From: an uncultured Chloroflexaceae bacterium
GTDB lineage: Bacteria; Chloroflexota; Chloroflexia; Chloroflexales; Chloroflexaceae
Length of the DNA stretch: 16,527 nt
Assembly: GCA_937141995.1 (NCBI GenBank)
Contig: CAKZQX010000952.1
Location: 1-16,527 of the forward strand
Reading direction: 5' to 3'
Positions within the stretch are counted from its first letter, which is position 1; each line of letters opens with the position of its first letter. Made by a program: the position numbers and the translations under genes. Below are positions 1-7,606 of this stretch, in pieces. The notes under the pieces were generated by a model. That model was not told the DNA's origin and did not search any database. It was given only the letters and a program-made list of their open reading frames with translations.

Positions 1-351
1 GTGCATCACATTGGCAAGCACATAGCGCGGGTCGCCGGCAAAACGCTTGCCGTCGGGCGTATACACATCGCAAATCATGCGGGCCGTGGCTACACCATGC
101 TCATTCCAGGGGATGTGAGCATAGGTTGTCAGATCCGGCACCAGATACATATCGCTCTCGACAATCCGCACAAACCCTTCGATGGAAGAACCATCAAACC
201 AGATGCCATAGTCGAGCGCTTCTTCCAGTTTATCAACAGGAATGGTGACACTCTTCACCATGCCCAGAATATCGGTGAATTGCAGATTGATAAATTCTAT
301 CTTCTGCTGCGCAATTGCTTCCTTGATCTCAACTCGTAAGTCTTGGCTCAC
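1..351 (-). CDS. glnA: Glutamine synthetase type I, N-terminal part (runs off the left edge)
   Basis: The minus strand encodes 117 in-frame residues starting MSQDLRVEIKEAIAQQKIEF and cut by the window edge. The stretch with FTDILGMVKSVTIP (residues 25-38), YGIWFDGSSIEGF (48-60) and the D67/LVPD/P81W82 block is the classic beta-grasp N-domain of bacterial GS-I. That domain forms half of each active site in the dodecamer. The enzyme makes glutamine from glutamate, ammonia and ATP in the cytoplasm. The start is the GTG at 349-351, because a strong ribosome site (AGGAGG) lies about 8 nt upstream and the protein then begins at the usual position. The catalytic domain and any adenylylation tyrosine lie outside the window. 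The M24-like gene lies 156 bp upstream on the same strand, and I found no clear promoter between them. Confidence 0.93.
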   Translation of the reverse strand, partial: MSQDLRVEIKEAIAQQKIEFINLQFTDILGMVKSVTIPVDKLEEALDYGIWFDGSSIEGFVRIVESDMYLVPDLTTYAHIPWNEHGVATARMICDVYTPDGKRFAGDPRYVLANVMH

Positions 352-507
352 ACCTTACCTCCTACCTGTTGCTCCTGATTGGTCACTATTGCTGGCTGCC
401 AGTTATGGGTTGTGTACCCGGTGTGCTGAGTGTACGAGTACCATCGGCACCTCGGGGTAGCGTGGCAGAGGCCGGTACGCGAACATTGTGCAACTCCTAT
501 GTCAGCC

Positions 508-1614
508 CTAATCCAGTTCGAGAATTGCCGGACGTTCCAGCGTCAATTCCCCCACCTGCACGGTCTGTCGGGGCCAGCGCGCGGTCGCGGTTACTACCTC
601 AACGCCTTGCGCCTGCACCAGTACCGTATCCTCGCTCTTCACCCCGGCAATCGAGGGGTTCCAGGCAAATCCCTGTCCCGCATGCACAACTTCGGTTGCG
701 GCCGGTGTGGCGAACCACTCGCGCCCCTCATAACCGACGGCTCCGCCCTGGTGATGCTGTTGCCACTCATCGGGAAACCCGGCATTTGCATAGGCCGCCT
801 GCAACCGGGCAAAAATGTCGCCCGCAGTCGCGCCGGGACGAGTGGCGGCAATAACCGCCGCGTCAACCTGGGCACATGCAGCGGCGCGCCGGCGCAGATC
901 CGTCGGTATTGGCCCAAAGTGAACCAGCCGGGTAACACTCGCTATCAATCCCCAGCGCCGCGCACTCAACACCAGCATAGCATATCGGTCCAGCGGTTTG
1001 CCCGTTGGAATCGGGTGACGAAAGCGCTGAATCCGTTCATCGGTGGCAATAAGCAACACTACTGGGGTGATATCGCGCAGAAAACACTCCTCGGACAGGA
1101 GACCGGCAATCGCATATTCATGCATACCGGGAGCGATCTCGCCGGCGGCGGTATCAATGGCGGCACCGGCGCGCGCCCCCAGATCGCGCAGGCGGCGCTG
1201 CTCTTCAGGCGTAAGCTGGTAGCGCAACGCGGCAATCGGACCATCCAGGCGTTGAGTTCCCACCTCCGGTACATCACTACCGACCGGGCCACCATCGGTC
1301 AGTTCGGCCACCAGCGCGGCCCGGCGGCCCGCGTCATACCAGGGAAATATTACCGGTTCAAAGGGGAGACCGTGCAGTTCCTCGGCCAGCAGGCGTGGCA
1401 TCTCAATCGCATTTGCCAGCACATAATCACCCTGCGCCGTGTAGAGGACGGCCGCAACGGCCGCTTCGCTGTTCAGCGCCACATGGGCCTCCCCACCGGC
1501 CAGTGCCCAACTGACGCTGCTATTGCGCCCCAGGAGTACCCCTGCCAGGTGATACTCTTCCATCAACGCTGCGATGCGCTGTCGTTTGACGCCAACCTCG
1601 GCCTCAAGACTCAT
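508..1614 (-). CDS. M24 (creatinase/aminopeptidase P-like) family protein with degenerate metal site
   Basis: The protein has 368 residues. Residues 1-130 resemble the creatinase N-terminal domain and 140-340 the pita-bread catalytic fold. In active M24 enzymes two Asp, one His and two Glu hold two metals. Here the block that normally carries both Asp (residues 216-229, LSARRWGLIASVTR) has neither. The His-bearing GHGxG block is replaced by HHQGGAVGYEGREW (287-300). The first Glu is replaced in FAWNPSIAG (316-324), and only the final KSEDT (326-330) keeps a Glu. The fold is therefore recognisable, but ordinary metallopeptidase chemistry is doubtful. From memory, M24-like proteins with HHQGG and AWNP motifs occur in other bacteria, so this looks like a conserved subfamily rather than decay. 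The ATG at 1612-1614 has AAAGGAG upstream. The substrate is unknown and there is no signal peptide. Confidence 0.8.
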   Translation of the reverse strand: MSLEAEVGVKRQRIAALMEEYHLAGVLLGRNSSVSWALAGGEAHVALNSEAAVAAVLYTAQGDYVLANAIEMPRLLAEELHGLPFEPVIFPWYDAGRRAALVAELTDGGPVGSDVPEVGTQRLDGPIAALRYQLTPEEQRRLRDLGARAGAAIDTAAGEIAPGMHEYAIAGLLSEECFLRDITPVVLLIATDERIQRFRHPIPTGKPLDRYAMLVLSARRWGLIASVTRLVHFGPIPTDLRRRAAACAQVDAAVIAATRPGATAGDIFARLQAAYANAGFPDEWQQHHQGGAVGYEGREWFATPAATEVVHAGQGFAWNPSIAGVKSEDTVLVQAQGVEVVTATARWPRQTVQVGELTLERPAILELD

Positions 1615-1679
1615 GTCCTACTCCTTTGTTGCGCAAATTCCCGGTTTCGCGTAGTTTATATATATCCAGGCATGCTACC

Positions 1680-1693
1680 ATTATAGCGCTATA
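1680..1693 (-). promoter_or_regulatory. Candidate -10 box fused to a 12-bp perfect palindrome
   Basis: On the minus strand a perfect TATAAT (1680-1685) lies about 65 nt upstream of the M24-like gene start. It overlaps the perfect palindrome TATAGCGCTATA (1682-1693). No good -35 box is seen at 16-18 nt, so either the promoter needs an activator or the match is chance. A palindrome covering a -10 box is what a repressor operator would look like, but no regulator is known. Confidence 0.35.
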
Positions 1694-1793
1694 GCGCAGA
1701 TATGGCACGAAATCTTAGACCAAAGAATGAACCATAAGTCCTCATCGTATGGTATGCTTTAGTATGTGTCCATAGGAACTTCAGGAAGAGCGC

Positions 1794-1835
1794 ATGGTAA
1801 GCACCCTGCTTCTAAGCGTCGTATTATTCACTTAA
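1794..1835 (+). CDS. Possible 13-codon leader peptide before the response regulator
   Basis: An ATG at 1794 follows a good ribosome site (AGGAAGAG at 1783-1790) and opens a 13-codon frame, MVSTLLLSVVLFT, ending in TAA at 1833-1835. The peptide is very hydrophobic. The stop lies 17 nt before the ATG of the response regulator, which itself has only a weak ribosome site. Termination here could therefore feed ribosomes to the next gene. So short a frame can occur by chance. Conservation in relatives would decide. Confidence 0.3.
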   Translation: MVSTLLLSVVLFT

Positions 1836-1852
1836 CAGACAGGGCTGCACGA

Positions 1853-3178
1853 ATGACCGCACAAACACGTATCCTCGTAGCTGATGACGACCCTGTGCTA
1901 TGTATGCTCTTGCAAGAGACCTTACGCAGCGCGGGGTTCGATGTCCTGATCGCGTATAATGGCGATGAGCTTGTCCGTATGGCACAAGAACATGCGCCGG
2001 CTTTGCTGCTGATTGACCTGATGATGCCGGTTATGGATGGATATGAGGCGATCCGCCAGCTTCGCAACGACACGCGAACCGCCCATCTCCCCATGATTAT
2101 CCTGACGGCACGCAGTGCGTCCGCCGATGTGGTCACCGGCTTTGAAACCGGTGCTGATGACTATATCGTTAAGCCATATGACATTGATGTCCTGCTCGCC
2201 CGTATCCGGAGCCATCTGCGCCGGGCCGCCCAGCGTCCGGTCCACAACCCGCTCACGGGGTTGCCGGGCAATATTCTGCTGCAAGCGGAACTGGAGCATC
2301 GGCTCAGTTCTCACCAGAGCTTCGCGCTCCTCTATGTCGATCTGGATAATTTTAAAGCCTTTAACGATGCGTACGGCTTCGCCCGTGGCGACCGCGCAAT
2401 ACATCTCCTTGCAGATGTGCTGACCGAGATTGCGCCAACTGCCGATTTCCTGGGACATATTGGCGGTGATGATTTTGCTATCATTCATACCGAGCCCAAT
2501 GTCGAATCATTATGTCAGAATCTGGTGAACACCTTCGATGAGCGTGTCAGTTCTCTGTACGATACCGCCGACCTGCAGCGCGGCTACCTCAAAGGCATTG
2601 ATCGCCAGGGTATGCCCCGGAAATTCGGGCTCCTGAGTGTGTCTATTGCAGTTGTCAATACCTTCTGGCGTAATTTTACCAACGTTGAGGAGATCAGCAA
2701 AGTCGCCGCGGAGTTGAAAAATCAGGCCAAGTTGCTCCCCGGCAGTAGCTATGTAATTGATCGCCGCCGCAAACAGCGCGAAGTGCCGGTGGGTGAACGG
2801 CGGGGACAACCCCTCCTCAATGCGCTGATTCTCTGTGACGACCCGACCCTGTCGCAATCGCTCGACTACATGCTCCGGTTACAGGGCTATCGCGCACTGC
2901 TTGCCGCCGATACGGTTGCGGCGCACACCCTGCTGGCTCGCACGCCCGATGTTGCGCTGTTGATTGCCGAGATCGCGTCGGAAGAGACGCTGCAAGAAAT
3001 CCGGCAGCAGTTTGAGACACCGCCGCCACTGTTGGCTCTGACCAGCGATACCGCCTCGACTGAAACGGCCATGAAAGTGGGGGCCTATGCTAACATTACC
3101 CGCACTGCCAGTATTTCGCAGGTGATCGATCAGATCATGTTCCATCTGATACATTTGCAGGAAGACTCATCCGCGTGA
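1853..3178 (+). CDS. Response regulator: receiver + GGDEF-variant + degenerate receiver
   Basis: The protein has 441 residues from the ATG at 1853. The frame also opens at a GTG at 1766, but the receiver begins at residue 6 of the shorter form. Residues 5-125 are a complete receiver: DDD at 11-13, phosphoacceptor D55, T85 and K107. Residues 132-305 are a GGDEF-type domain (DLDNFKAFND at 163-172, signature GGDDF at 204-208). The usual start DxLT is NPLT, the YGH before GD is YGF, and the inhibitory RxxD site is PTAD (195-198), so product inhibition is not expected and cyclase activity is uncertain. Residues 323-438 look like a second receiver. It keeps an acidic pair (D329, D330), but Ala replaces the phosphorylated Asp (A372) and the switch Lys is missing. 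The protein has no membrane segment. No partner kinase lies next to it on the same strand. Confidence 0.85.
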   Translation: MTAQTRILVADDDPVLCMLLQETLRSAGFDVLIAYNGDELVRMAQEHAPALLLIDLMMPVMDGYEAIRQLRNDTRTAHLPMIILTARSASADVVTGFETGADDYIVKPYDIDVLLARIRSHLRRAAQRPVHNPLTGLPGNILLQAELEHRLSSHQSFALLYVDLDNFKAFNDAYGFARGDRAIHLLADVLTEIAPTADFLGHIGGDDFAIIHTEPNVESLCQNLVNTFDERVSSLYDTADLQRGYLKGIDRQGMPRKFGLLSVSIAVVNTFWRNFTNVEEISKVAAELKNQAKLLPGSSYVIDRRRKQREVPVGERRGQPLLNALILCDDPTLSQSLDYMLRLQGYRALLAADTVAAHTLLARTPDVALLIAEIASEETLQEIRQQFETPPPLLALTSDTASTETAMKVGAYANITRTASISQVIDQIMFHLIHLQEDSSA

Positions 3179-3206
3179 CCCTCCGGGATATCACCGGGTG
3201 CTCAGG

Positions 3207-3236
3207 TTGACACTACAATAAAGACCATGCTACTAT
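3207..3236 (+). promoter_or_regulatory. Probable sigma-70 promoter for tyrS
   Basis: A perfect -35 box TTGACA (3207-3212) is followed after 18 bp by TACTAT (3231-3236). Transcription would start near 3243, giving a leader of about 250 nt before tyrS. It lies 28 bp after the response-regulator stop, so tyrS probably has its own transcript. Confidence 0.55.
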
Positions 3237-3242
3237 AGAACC

Positions 3243-3495
3243 GCTACAAGGCGGCACGTTCAAGGCAATCCATTGTTCAAAATCTTCTTAAACCAATTGC
3301 CTGCAGCGAATATTTTTAAACAAAGATGATTACATTCACTCAGGGCAAAAGCGGCATGTTACTCGCGTGCAGCAGCCTGCGAGTAGCCTGAGCGAGCTAT
3401 GGTACAGCATAGCATACCTTACCATATTCAGGAAGAGCGAGCGTGGACCGGGCCGTCCACGCTCTTTTGAATTGTCGGAATTATGGAGAGCCGGA
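3243..3495 (+). promoter_or_regulatory. Structured untranslated leader of tyrS, possible attenuator
   Basis: This gene-free stretch holds several inverted repeats in order: AGGCAAT/ATTGCCT (3263-3269 with 3296-3302); CTCAGG/CCTGAG (3339-3344 with 3387-3392) enclosing TACTCGC/GCGAGTA (3360-3366 with 3379-3385); GCTATG/CATAGC (3396-3401 with 3408-3413); and a competing TATGGTA/TACCATA (3398-3404 with 3420-3426). The last two cannot form together. A terminator hairpin ends the leader about 27 nt before the start codon. Long leaders with a terminator just upstream are typical of regulated aminoacyl-tRNA synthetase genes. However, I do not see a proper T-box core, so the mechanism is unnamed. Confidence 0.45.
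3439..3468 (+). terminator. Intrinsic terminator/attenuator just before tyrS
   Basis: A 10-bp perfect stem, GAGCGTGGAC (3439-3448) with GTCCACGCTC (3455-3464), closes a 6-nt loop and is followed by TTTT (3465-3468). It lies 230 nt downstream of the probable tyrS promoter and 27 nt before the start codon. It is more likely an attenuator of tyrS than the terminator of the response-regulator gene. Confidence 0.7.
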
Positions 3496-4668
3496 ATGGA
3501 CCTAAACGAACTACTGACGCGCGGCGTTGCCGAAGTTATTGTTGAAGCAGAACTTAAAAAACTACTGGCGAGTGGGCGCAAATTGCGCCTCAAACAGGGC
3601 TTCGATCCCAGTCGTCCCCATATGCATATCGGGCACGCGGTCGGGTTGCGCAAACTACGTAAGTTTCAGGAGCTTGGGCATCAAGTTGTGCTGATCGTCG
3701 GCGACTGGACCGCGCAGATTGGTGACCCCAGCGGACGGGATGCAACGCGCCCCCGTCTTACGGCCGAAATCGTTCAGGAGAATGCCCGTACCTACATGGA
3801 GCAGTTCTTCCGTGTGGTTGATCGGGCGCAGACTGAGGTGCGCTGGCAGAGCGAGTGGTTCGGGACGTTCAAGTTGGAAAATGCACTTGATCTTGCCGGG
3901 CGATTCACCATGGCGCAGATGTTGGCCCACGAAACGTTTCGCAAGCGCTACGAAGCCGGTGCGCCGCTGACCATTCTGGAGTTGATGTACCCAATGCTCC
4001 AGGGATATGACTCCGTCGCCATACATTCAGATGTCGAGTTTGGCGGCACTGACCAGAAGTTTAATAATCTGGCCGGGCGCGAGTTGATGACCCAGATGGG
4101 GATGGAGCCGCAGCATGTGTTGCTGGTGCCGCTCATTCCCGGCACCGATGGGCGCAAGATGGGCAAAACCTTTGACAACACGGTGGACGTTACCCTTACA
4201 CCGGCCGATATGTATGGCAAAATAATGTCAATGAGCGACGCGGTGATGCCGCTCTACTACGAGATTCTCACCGATGTCCCGCTCAGCGAATTGGATGAGA
4301 TCCGGCAGTCGCGGGACAGTGGAACGGTGAACCCGCGCGACCTGAAGATGCGCCTGGCCCGTGATATTGTCAGCCAGTTTCACAGCGCCGCCGATGCCAC
4401 TGTTGCCGAGGAGGCGTTTATTCGCCAGTTTCGGGAGCGCGAAATTCCGGAGGATATTCCGGTGCATACCCTGAATGCGCCAATGACCATTGTTGATCTG
4501 TTGGCCGACAGCGGATTGGCTGCCAGCAAGAGCGAGGCCCGCCGTCTCATCAATGGTGGCGGTGTGCGTGTCGATGGCACAAAGGTTGAACAGTACGAGT
4601 TGACACTGGAGCCGGGCGCAGACGTTGTTGTGCAGGTAGGTAAGCGCAAATTCCTACGCGTGCAGTAG
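3496..4668 (+). CDS. tyrS: Tyrosyl-tRNA synthetase
   Basis: This is a class I synthetase that activates tyrosine with ATP and charges tRNA-Tyr. It has 390 residues from the ATG at 3496, with GGAGAG at 3485-3490 as ribosome site. The longer reading from 3367 would cross the attenuator hairpin. The HIGH motif is HIGH at 44-47 (after PHM). The class signature KMSKS is KMGKT (221-225), a variant I associate with the TyrZ-like bacterial branch. GDWTAQIGDPSG (69-80), YPMLQGYDS (165-173) and GGTDQKFNN (183-191) form the tyrosine/adenylate pocket. Residues about 327-390 are the C-terminal S4 RNA-binding domain that grips the tRNA. The length is normal for this branch and the gene is intact. Confidence 0.95.
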   Translation: MDLNELLTRGVAEVIVEAELKKLLASGRKLRLKQGFDPSRPHMHIGHAVGLRKLRKFQELGHQVVLIVGDWTAQIGDPSGRDATRPRLTAEIVQENARTYMEQFFRVVDRAQTEVRWQSEWFGTFKLENALDLAGRFTMAQMLAHETFRKRYEAGAPLTILELMYPMLQGYDSVAIHSDVEFGGTDQKFNNLAGRELMTQMGMEPQHVLLVPLIPGTDGRKMGKTFDNTVDVTLTPADMYGKIMSMSDAVMPLYYEILTDVPLSELDEIRQSRDSGTVNPRDLKMRLARDIVSQFHSAADATVAEEAFIRQFREREIPEDIPVHTLNAPMTIVDLLADSGLAASKSEARRLINGGGVRVDGTKVEQYELTLEPGADVVVQVGKRKFLRVQ

Positions 4669-4677
4669 GCAAAGAGA

Positions 4678-4717
4678 AACGACCAGCAGCCGATACGGCT
4701 GCTGGTCGTTCTTTTTT
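4678..4717 (+). terminator. Strong intrinsic terminator after tyrS
   Basis: A 15-bp perfect stem, AACGACCAGCAGCCG (4678-4692) with CGGCTGCTGGTCGTT (4696-4710), has a 3-nt loop and a T-run (4712-4717). It lies 9 nt after the tyrS stop. The convergent sensor-kinase gene ends at 4734, so the hairpin may also slow transcription from that side, although the minus-strand T-run is poor. Confidence 0.9.
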
Positions 4718-4733
4718 GATGCTCGTGCTGTTA

Positions 4734-7487
4734 TCACGCCGCCGGCAGCACAAAGCTGAATGTGCTCCCGACCTTCAACTCGCTCTCAACCCAGATATCC
4801 CCACCCAGCAACTCAATCAGCGGTTTGACCAGCGAGAGTCCCAGGCCGGTACCACCGGCCTCGATTTTCAGCGGATTCTCGGTGCGGTAAAAGCGCTCAA
4901 AGACGCGGCCCAGATCATCGGGGGCAATCCCAACGCCGGTATCCCGGACGTTAACCTGAACATAGCGCCGGCTTGATAGAATGTTATCGCGTATCGTCTG
5001 GGGGAGTTCATCCAGTATTGCCTCATGCGCCTCGATCTCCACTTTGCCACCGTGCGGCGTATACTTCACCGCATTCGCGAGAATATTGTATAGTACCTGA
5101 TGCAGACGACTGGAGTCGGCGCGCACCAGCAATAACCCCGGCGGGATATGCACCGTGAGCGCATGTTCCCGATCCCGAACAAGCGGTTGGATATCGGCGA
5201 TAACTCCACTCAATGTTTCCGCCAGATGAAGTGGTCGCAATTCCAGGTCAATGCTACCTGTTTCAATTTTGGTAATATCAAGCACATCATTGATGATATT
5301 AATCATGCGCTCGGCGTTAGTCTGGATCGTATTCAGCAGTTCGCGCTGCGTATCATTGATTTCACCCAGGCTGCCCATTCCGAGCAGTTGCGTAAAGCCT
5401 TTAATCGCCGTCATTGGTGTCCGCAGTTCGTGAGACATGGTGCCGATGAATTCGGTCTTCAGGCGATCCGACTCGACCTCGCGGGTAATATCGCGTAGCA
5501 GGAGCAGCGCTCCCATCAACTCTCCGTCTTCTTCGCGCAACACCGGGTTAAGCGCCAGACTGACCACCCGTAACCCAATCTGAGTCATAGTTTGAAACAC
5601 TCGTGGCGTACCAGTACTGTCCAGCGGGTAGGCCAGCAGTTCGCTCAAAGGCATCTCTTCATCAACCCGATCCTGGAGATAGCGTGGCAGCAGGTCATGC
5701 AGGTTCCAGAGCACCAGCTCTTCAATATCCCGTTGCAGAATACGTCCGGCGGCAGCATTCGTTGACAGTACCCGACCATCCATATCGCACACCAGCACGC
5801 CATCCGAGAGACTCTGCAGAATGGCGGCCAGTTTACTGGTTGTCTCCTGCTGCGTCCGGAGCAGTTCGCCCCGTCGCTCGGTTTCGCTCACAATGGTGTT
5901 GTAGAGATTGGCGTTATGCAATCCGACGGCAATCCCGCCGGCGCTGGCCGTCAGCAACCGCAAATGATCCTCGTTAAAGAACCCGGCTTGCTTATGTGAC
6001 AGCGTCAGAACCCCGACAACCTCATTCTGGGCCATCAGTGGAACCACTACCATGGAACCCTCGCGTTTACGCCGGTTATCTCCAAGCGGTAGCGCTACCC
6101 AGCGCGGATCTTTACTCACATCGGCAATTAATGCCGGCTGCTTGTATTGCGCCACCCAGCCCGCAATCCCTACACCAATGGGAAAGCGTGTAAAGGTACT
6201 CTCAGAGTGTCCCAGGCTGGCCCGGCTAACTAGATGCTCCGTATCCGGCTCGATCAGCATAACCGACCCATACTCCGCCTGCGTAATTCGCGCCAGCGCA
6301 ACCAGCGAGGCATTGAGCAACCCATCAAGATCCAGCGTACTGCTGACCTCCCGGGTGATATCGTACAGCGTGCTGAGGCGGTCCTTCTCGGCGAGCAGTT
6401 CATGGGTACGCCGCGCAACCAGTTGCTCCAACTCATTGTTAAAGCGTCGAATACGATCATACAGGCGGGCATTTTCCAGGGCAATCGCTGCCTGCATCGC
6501 AATACCCCGCGCCAGATCCTGCTGCGAGCGGGAGAGTTGCGCCACCGGGTCAGGATCTTGCAGTACCACCACCCCGGTGGACCGCTCGTTGACCAGCAGT
6601 GGCAGAACCAGGATGCCACATCCCGCGCGGTACCAGTCACCCTGTTTCGCGGCATCCGGTGCCGGCTCACAAATAATCATAGCTTGCGAGTGTGAATGGA
6701 AGATGAGATCATCGTGCGACTCGACCAGGCGCATCCCAACCTCCGGGTAGGGCTCTTCGCCCCAGGTTTGCGCCACATACAGCGCGGCATCATCAAGATA
6801 TTCATCCGCATCAACATGGGGCAACCAGATGGTAATCTGCGCAACCCCCATAACTTCCAGCAGGCTACTCCCGACCATATCGAGCAAATCTTCGCTCTCC
6901 AGGCTGGCCGAAAAGCGCTGCAACACCCGGTTTAGTGCCGAGAGTTGCAACGCGCGGCGATCAGCTTCTTCGGTCGCAGATGCCAGGCTTTCGGCAATAA
7001 ACTCGGCCTGGCTAATGCGGTCTTGAATGGTTGCCTCGGTGTAGGTTTCCCAGGAGCGTGCAATTGCATCGGTGGTATGCTCCAGAAGGGTGTCAAGTTC
7101 GCGCATCAACTCGAAGGTTTGCGCGGGATCATTCGCTTCCTGCTGCAAGATATCCCATGCTTGCCGGCGAAACTGAAATGTCACAGCCAGCAGATCCGGC
7201 AGGCTGACCTCATGCCATCCGTCGAGTTGGCTGATTGCATACAGGCGCGCACTCAATTCGATAAACTCGCCCCGTGCTGCGCGAATGAGACCTTCGTAGA
7301 TCTGTTCAAGGACATCGGTTCTCGCCGCATCCTGGGGAGCGCTATCGTCGATAGTATCAATTGGAGCCGATACAGCGTGCCCATTCCCGTTCGTCCTGAG
7401 CTTTGCCATCGCATTAAGCGATGTTTCCCAGCATGGCAACAACCGTGGTTGTTGTTCAGTCAGCCAATGTGCTAAATCGGAATGCAT
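4734..7487 (-). CDS. Soluble multi-domain sensor histidine kinase (RsbR-N-like, GAF, GAF, PAS, HisKA, HATPase)
   Basis: The protein has 917 residues and no transmembrane segment or signal peptide, so it is a cytoplasmic sensor. Residues 5-155 are helical, with LAHWL near the start, RAARGEF (69-75) and many Leu. They resemble the RsbRD N-terminal sensory region. GAF1 spans about 183-343, a coiled coil about 343-370, GAF2 about 370-530 and a PAS about 550-668. The HisKA dimer helix carries SHELRTP with H686. The ATPase has N805 in its N box (NAVKYTP), DTGVGI near 848 and GGTGLGLSLVK near 885. All catalytic motifs are intact. GAFs may bind nucleotides, tetrapyrroles or other small ligands. No bilin cysteine is obvious to me. 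The ATG at 7485-7487 has GGGTGA upstream. The gene follows the RsbX-like gene by 119 bp on the same strand. No cognate receiver is adjacent. Confidence 0.9.
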   Translation of the reverse strand: MHSDLAHWLTEQQPRLLPCWETSLNAMAKLRTNGNGHAVSAPIDTIDDSAPQDAARTDVLEQIYEGLIRAARGEFIELSARLYAISQLDGWHEVSLPDLLAVTFQFRRQAWDILQQEANDPAQTFELMRELDTLLEHTTDAIARSWETYTEATIQDRISQAEFIAESLASATEEADRRALQLSALNRVLQRFSASLESEDLLDMVGSSLLEVMGVAQITIWLPHVDADEYLDDAALYVAQTWGEEPYPEVGMRLVESHDDLIFHSHSQAMIICEPAPDAAKQGDWYRAGCGILVLPLLVNERSTGVVVLQDPDPVAQLSRSQQDLARGIAMQAAIALENARLYDRIRRFNNELEQLVARRTHELLAEKDRLSTLYDITREVSSTLDLDGLLNASLVALARITQAEYGSVMLIEPDTEHLVSRASLGHSESTFTRFPIGVGIAGWVAQYKQPALIADVSKDPRWVALPLGDNRRKREGSMVVVPLMAQNEVVGVLTLSHKQAGFFNEDHLRLLTASAGGIAVGLHNANLYNTIVSETERRGELLRTQQETTSKLAAILQSLSDGVLVCDMDGRVLSTNAAAGRILQRDIEELVLWNLHDLLPRYLQDRVDEEMPLSELLAYPLDSTGTPRVFQTMTQIGLRVVSLALNPVLREEDGELMGALLLLRDITREVESDRLKTEFIGTMSHELRTPMTAIKGFTQLLGMGSLGEINDTQRELLNTIQTNAERMINIINDVLDITKIETGSIDLELRPLHLAETLSGVIADIQPLVRDREHALTVHIPPGLLLVRADSSRLHQVLYNILANAVKYTPHGGKVEIEAHEAILDELPQTIRDNILSSRRYVQVNVRDTGVGIAPDDLGRVFERFYRTENPLKIEAGGTGLGLSLVKPLIELLGGDIWVESELKVGSTFSFVLPAA

Positions 7488-7606
7488 AAGTGTTCACCCG
7501 GTGTTACACGCACGGACAGGGTCACGGCGTCTACAATCTCCGCACAACTGTTACCGAAAAGCGTGTGCTTTCACGAAAAGAGCAGCAAATAGAAGGCCGT
7601 TCATCG

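Noticed and set aside
430..1686. A 418-codon plus-strand open frame over the M24-like gene
   Set aside because: It is antisense to a gene with a clear family match and a good ribosome site. Its translation is rich in Arg, His, Gln and Gly with no recognisable domain, as expected for a GC-rich shadow frame.
1780..3439. The 13-mer TTCAGGAAGAGCG occurs at 1780-1792 and 3427-3439, in the leaders of both plus-strand genes
   Set aside because: A shared 13-mer somewhere in a window of this size is expected by chance about once or twice, and the flanks do not match well. Not counted as a repeat element.
3439..3468. T-box riboswitch before tyrS
   Set aside because: The UGGNACC core is not present (UGGACC only), the UGGA would not match the ACCA end of tRNA-Tyr, and I could not find a specifier loop with a UAC codon in a stem I of the right shape. 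Kept as an unnamed attenuator.
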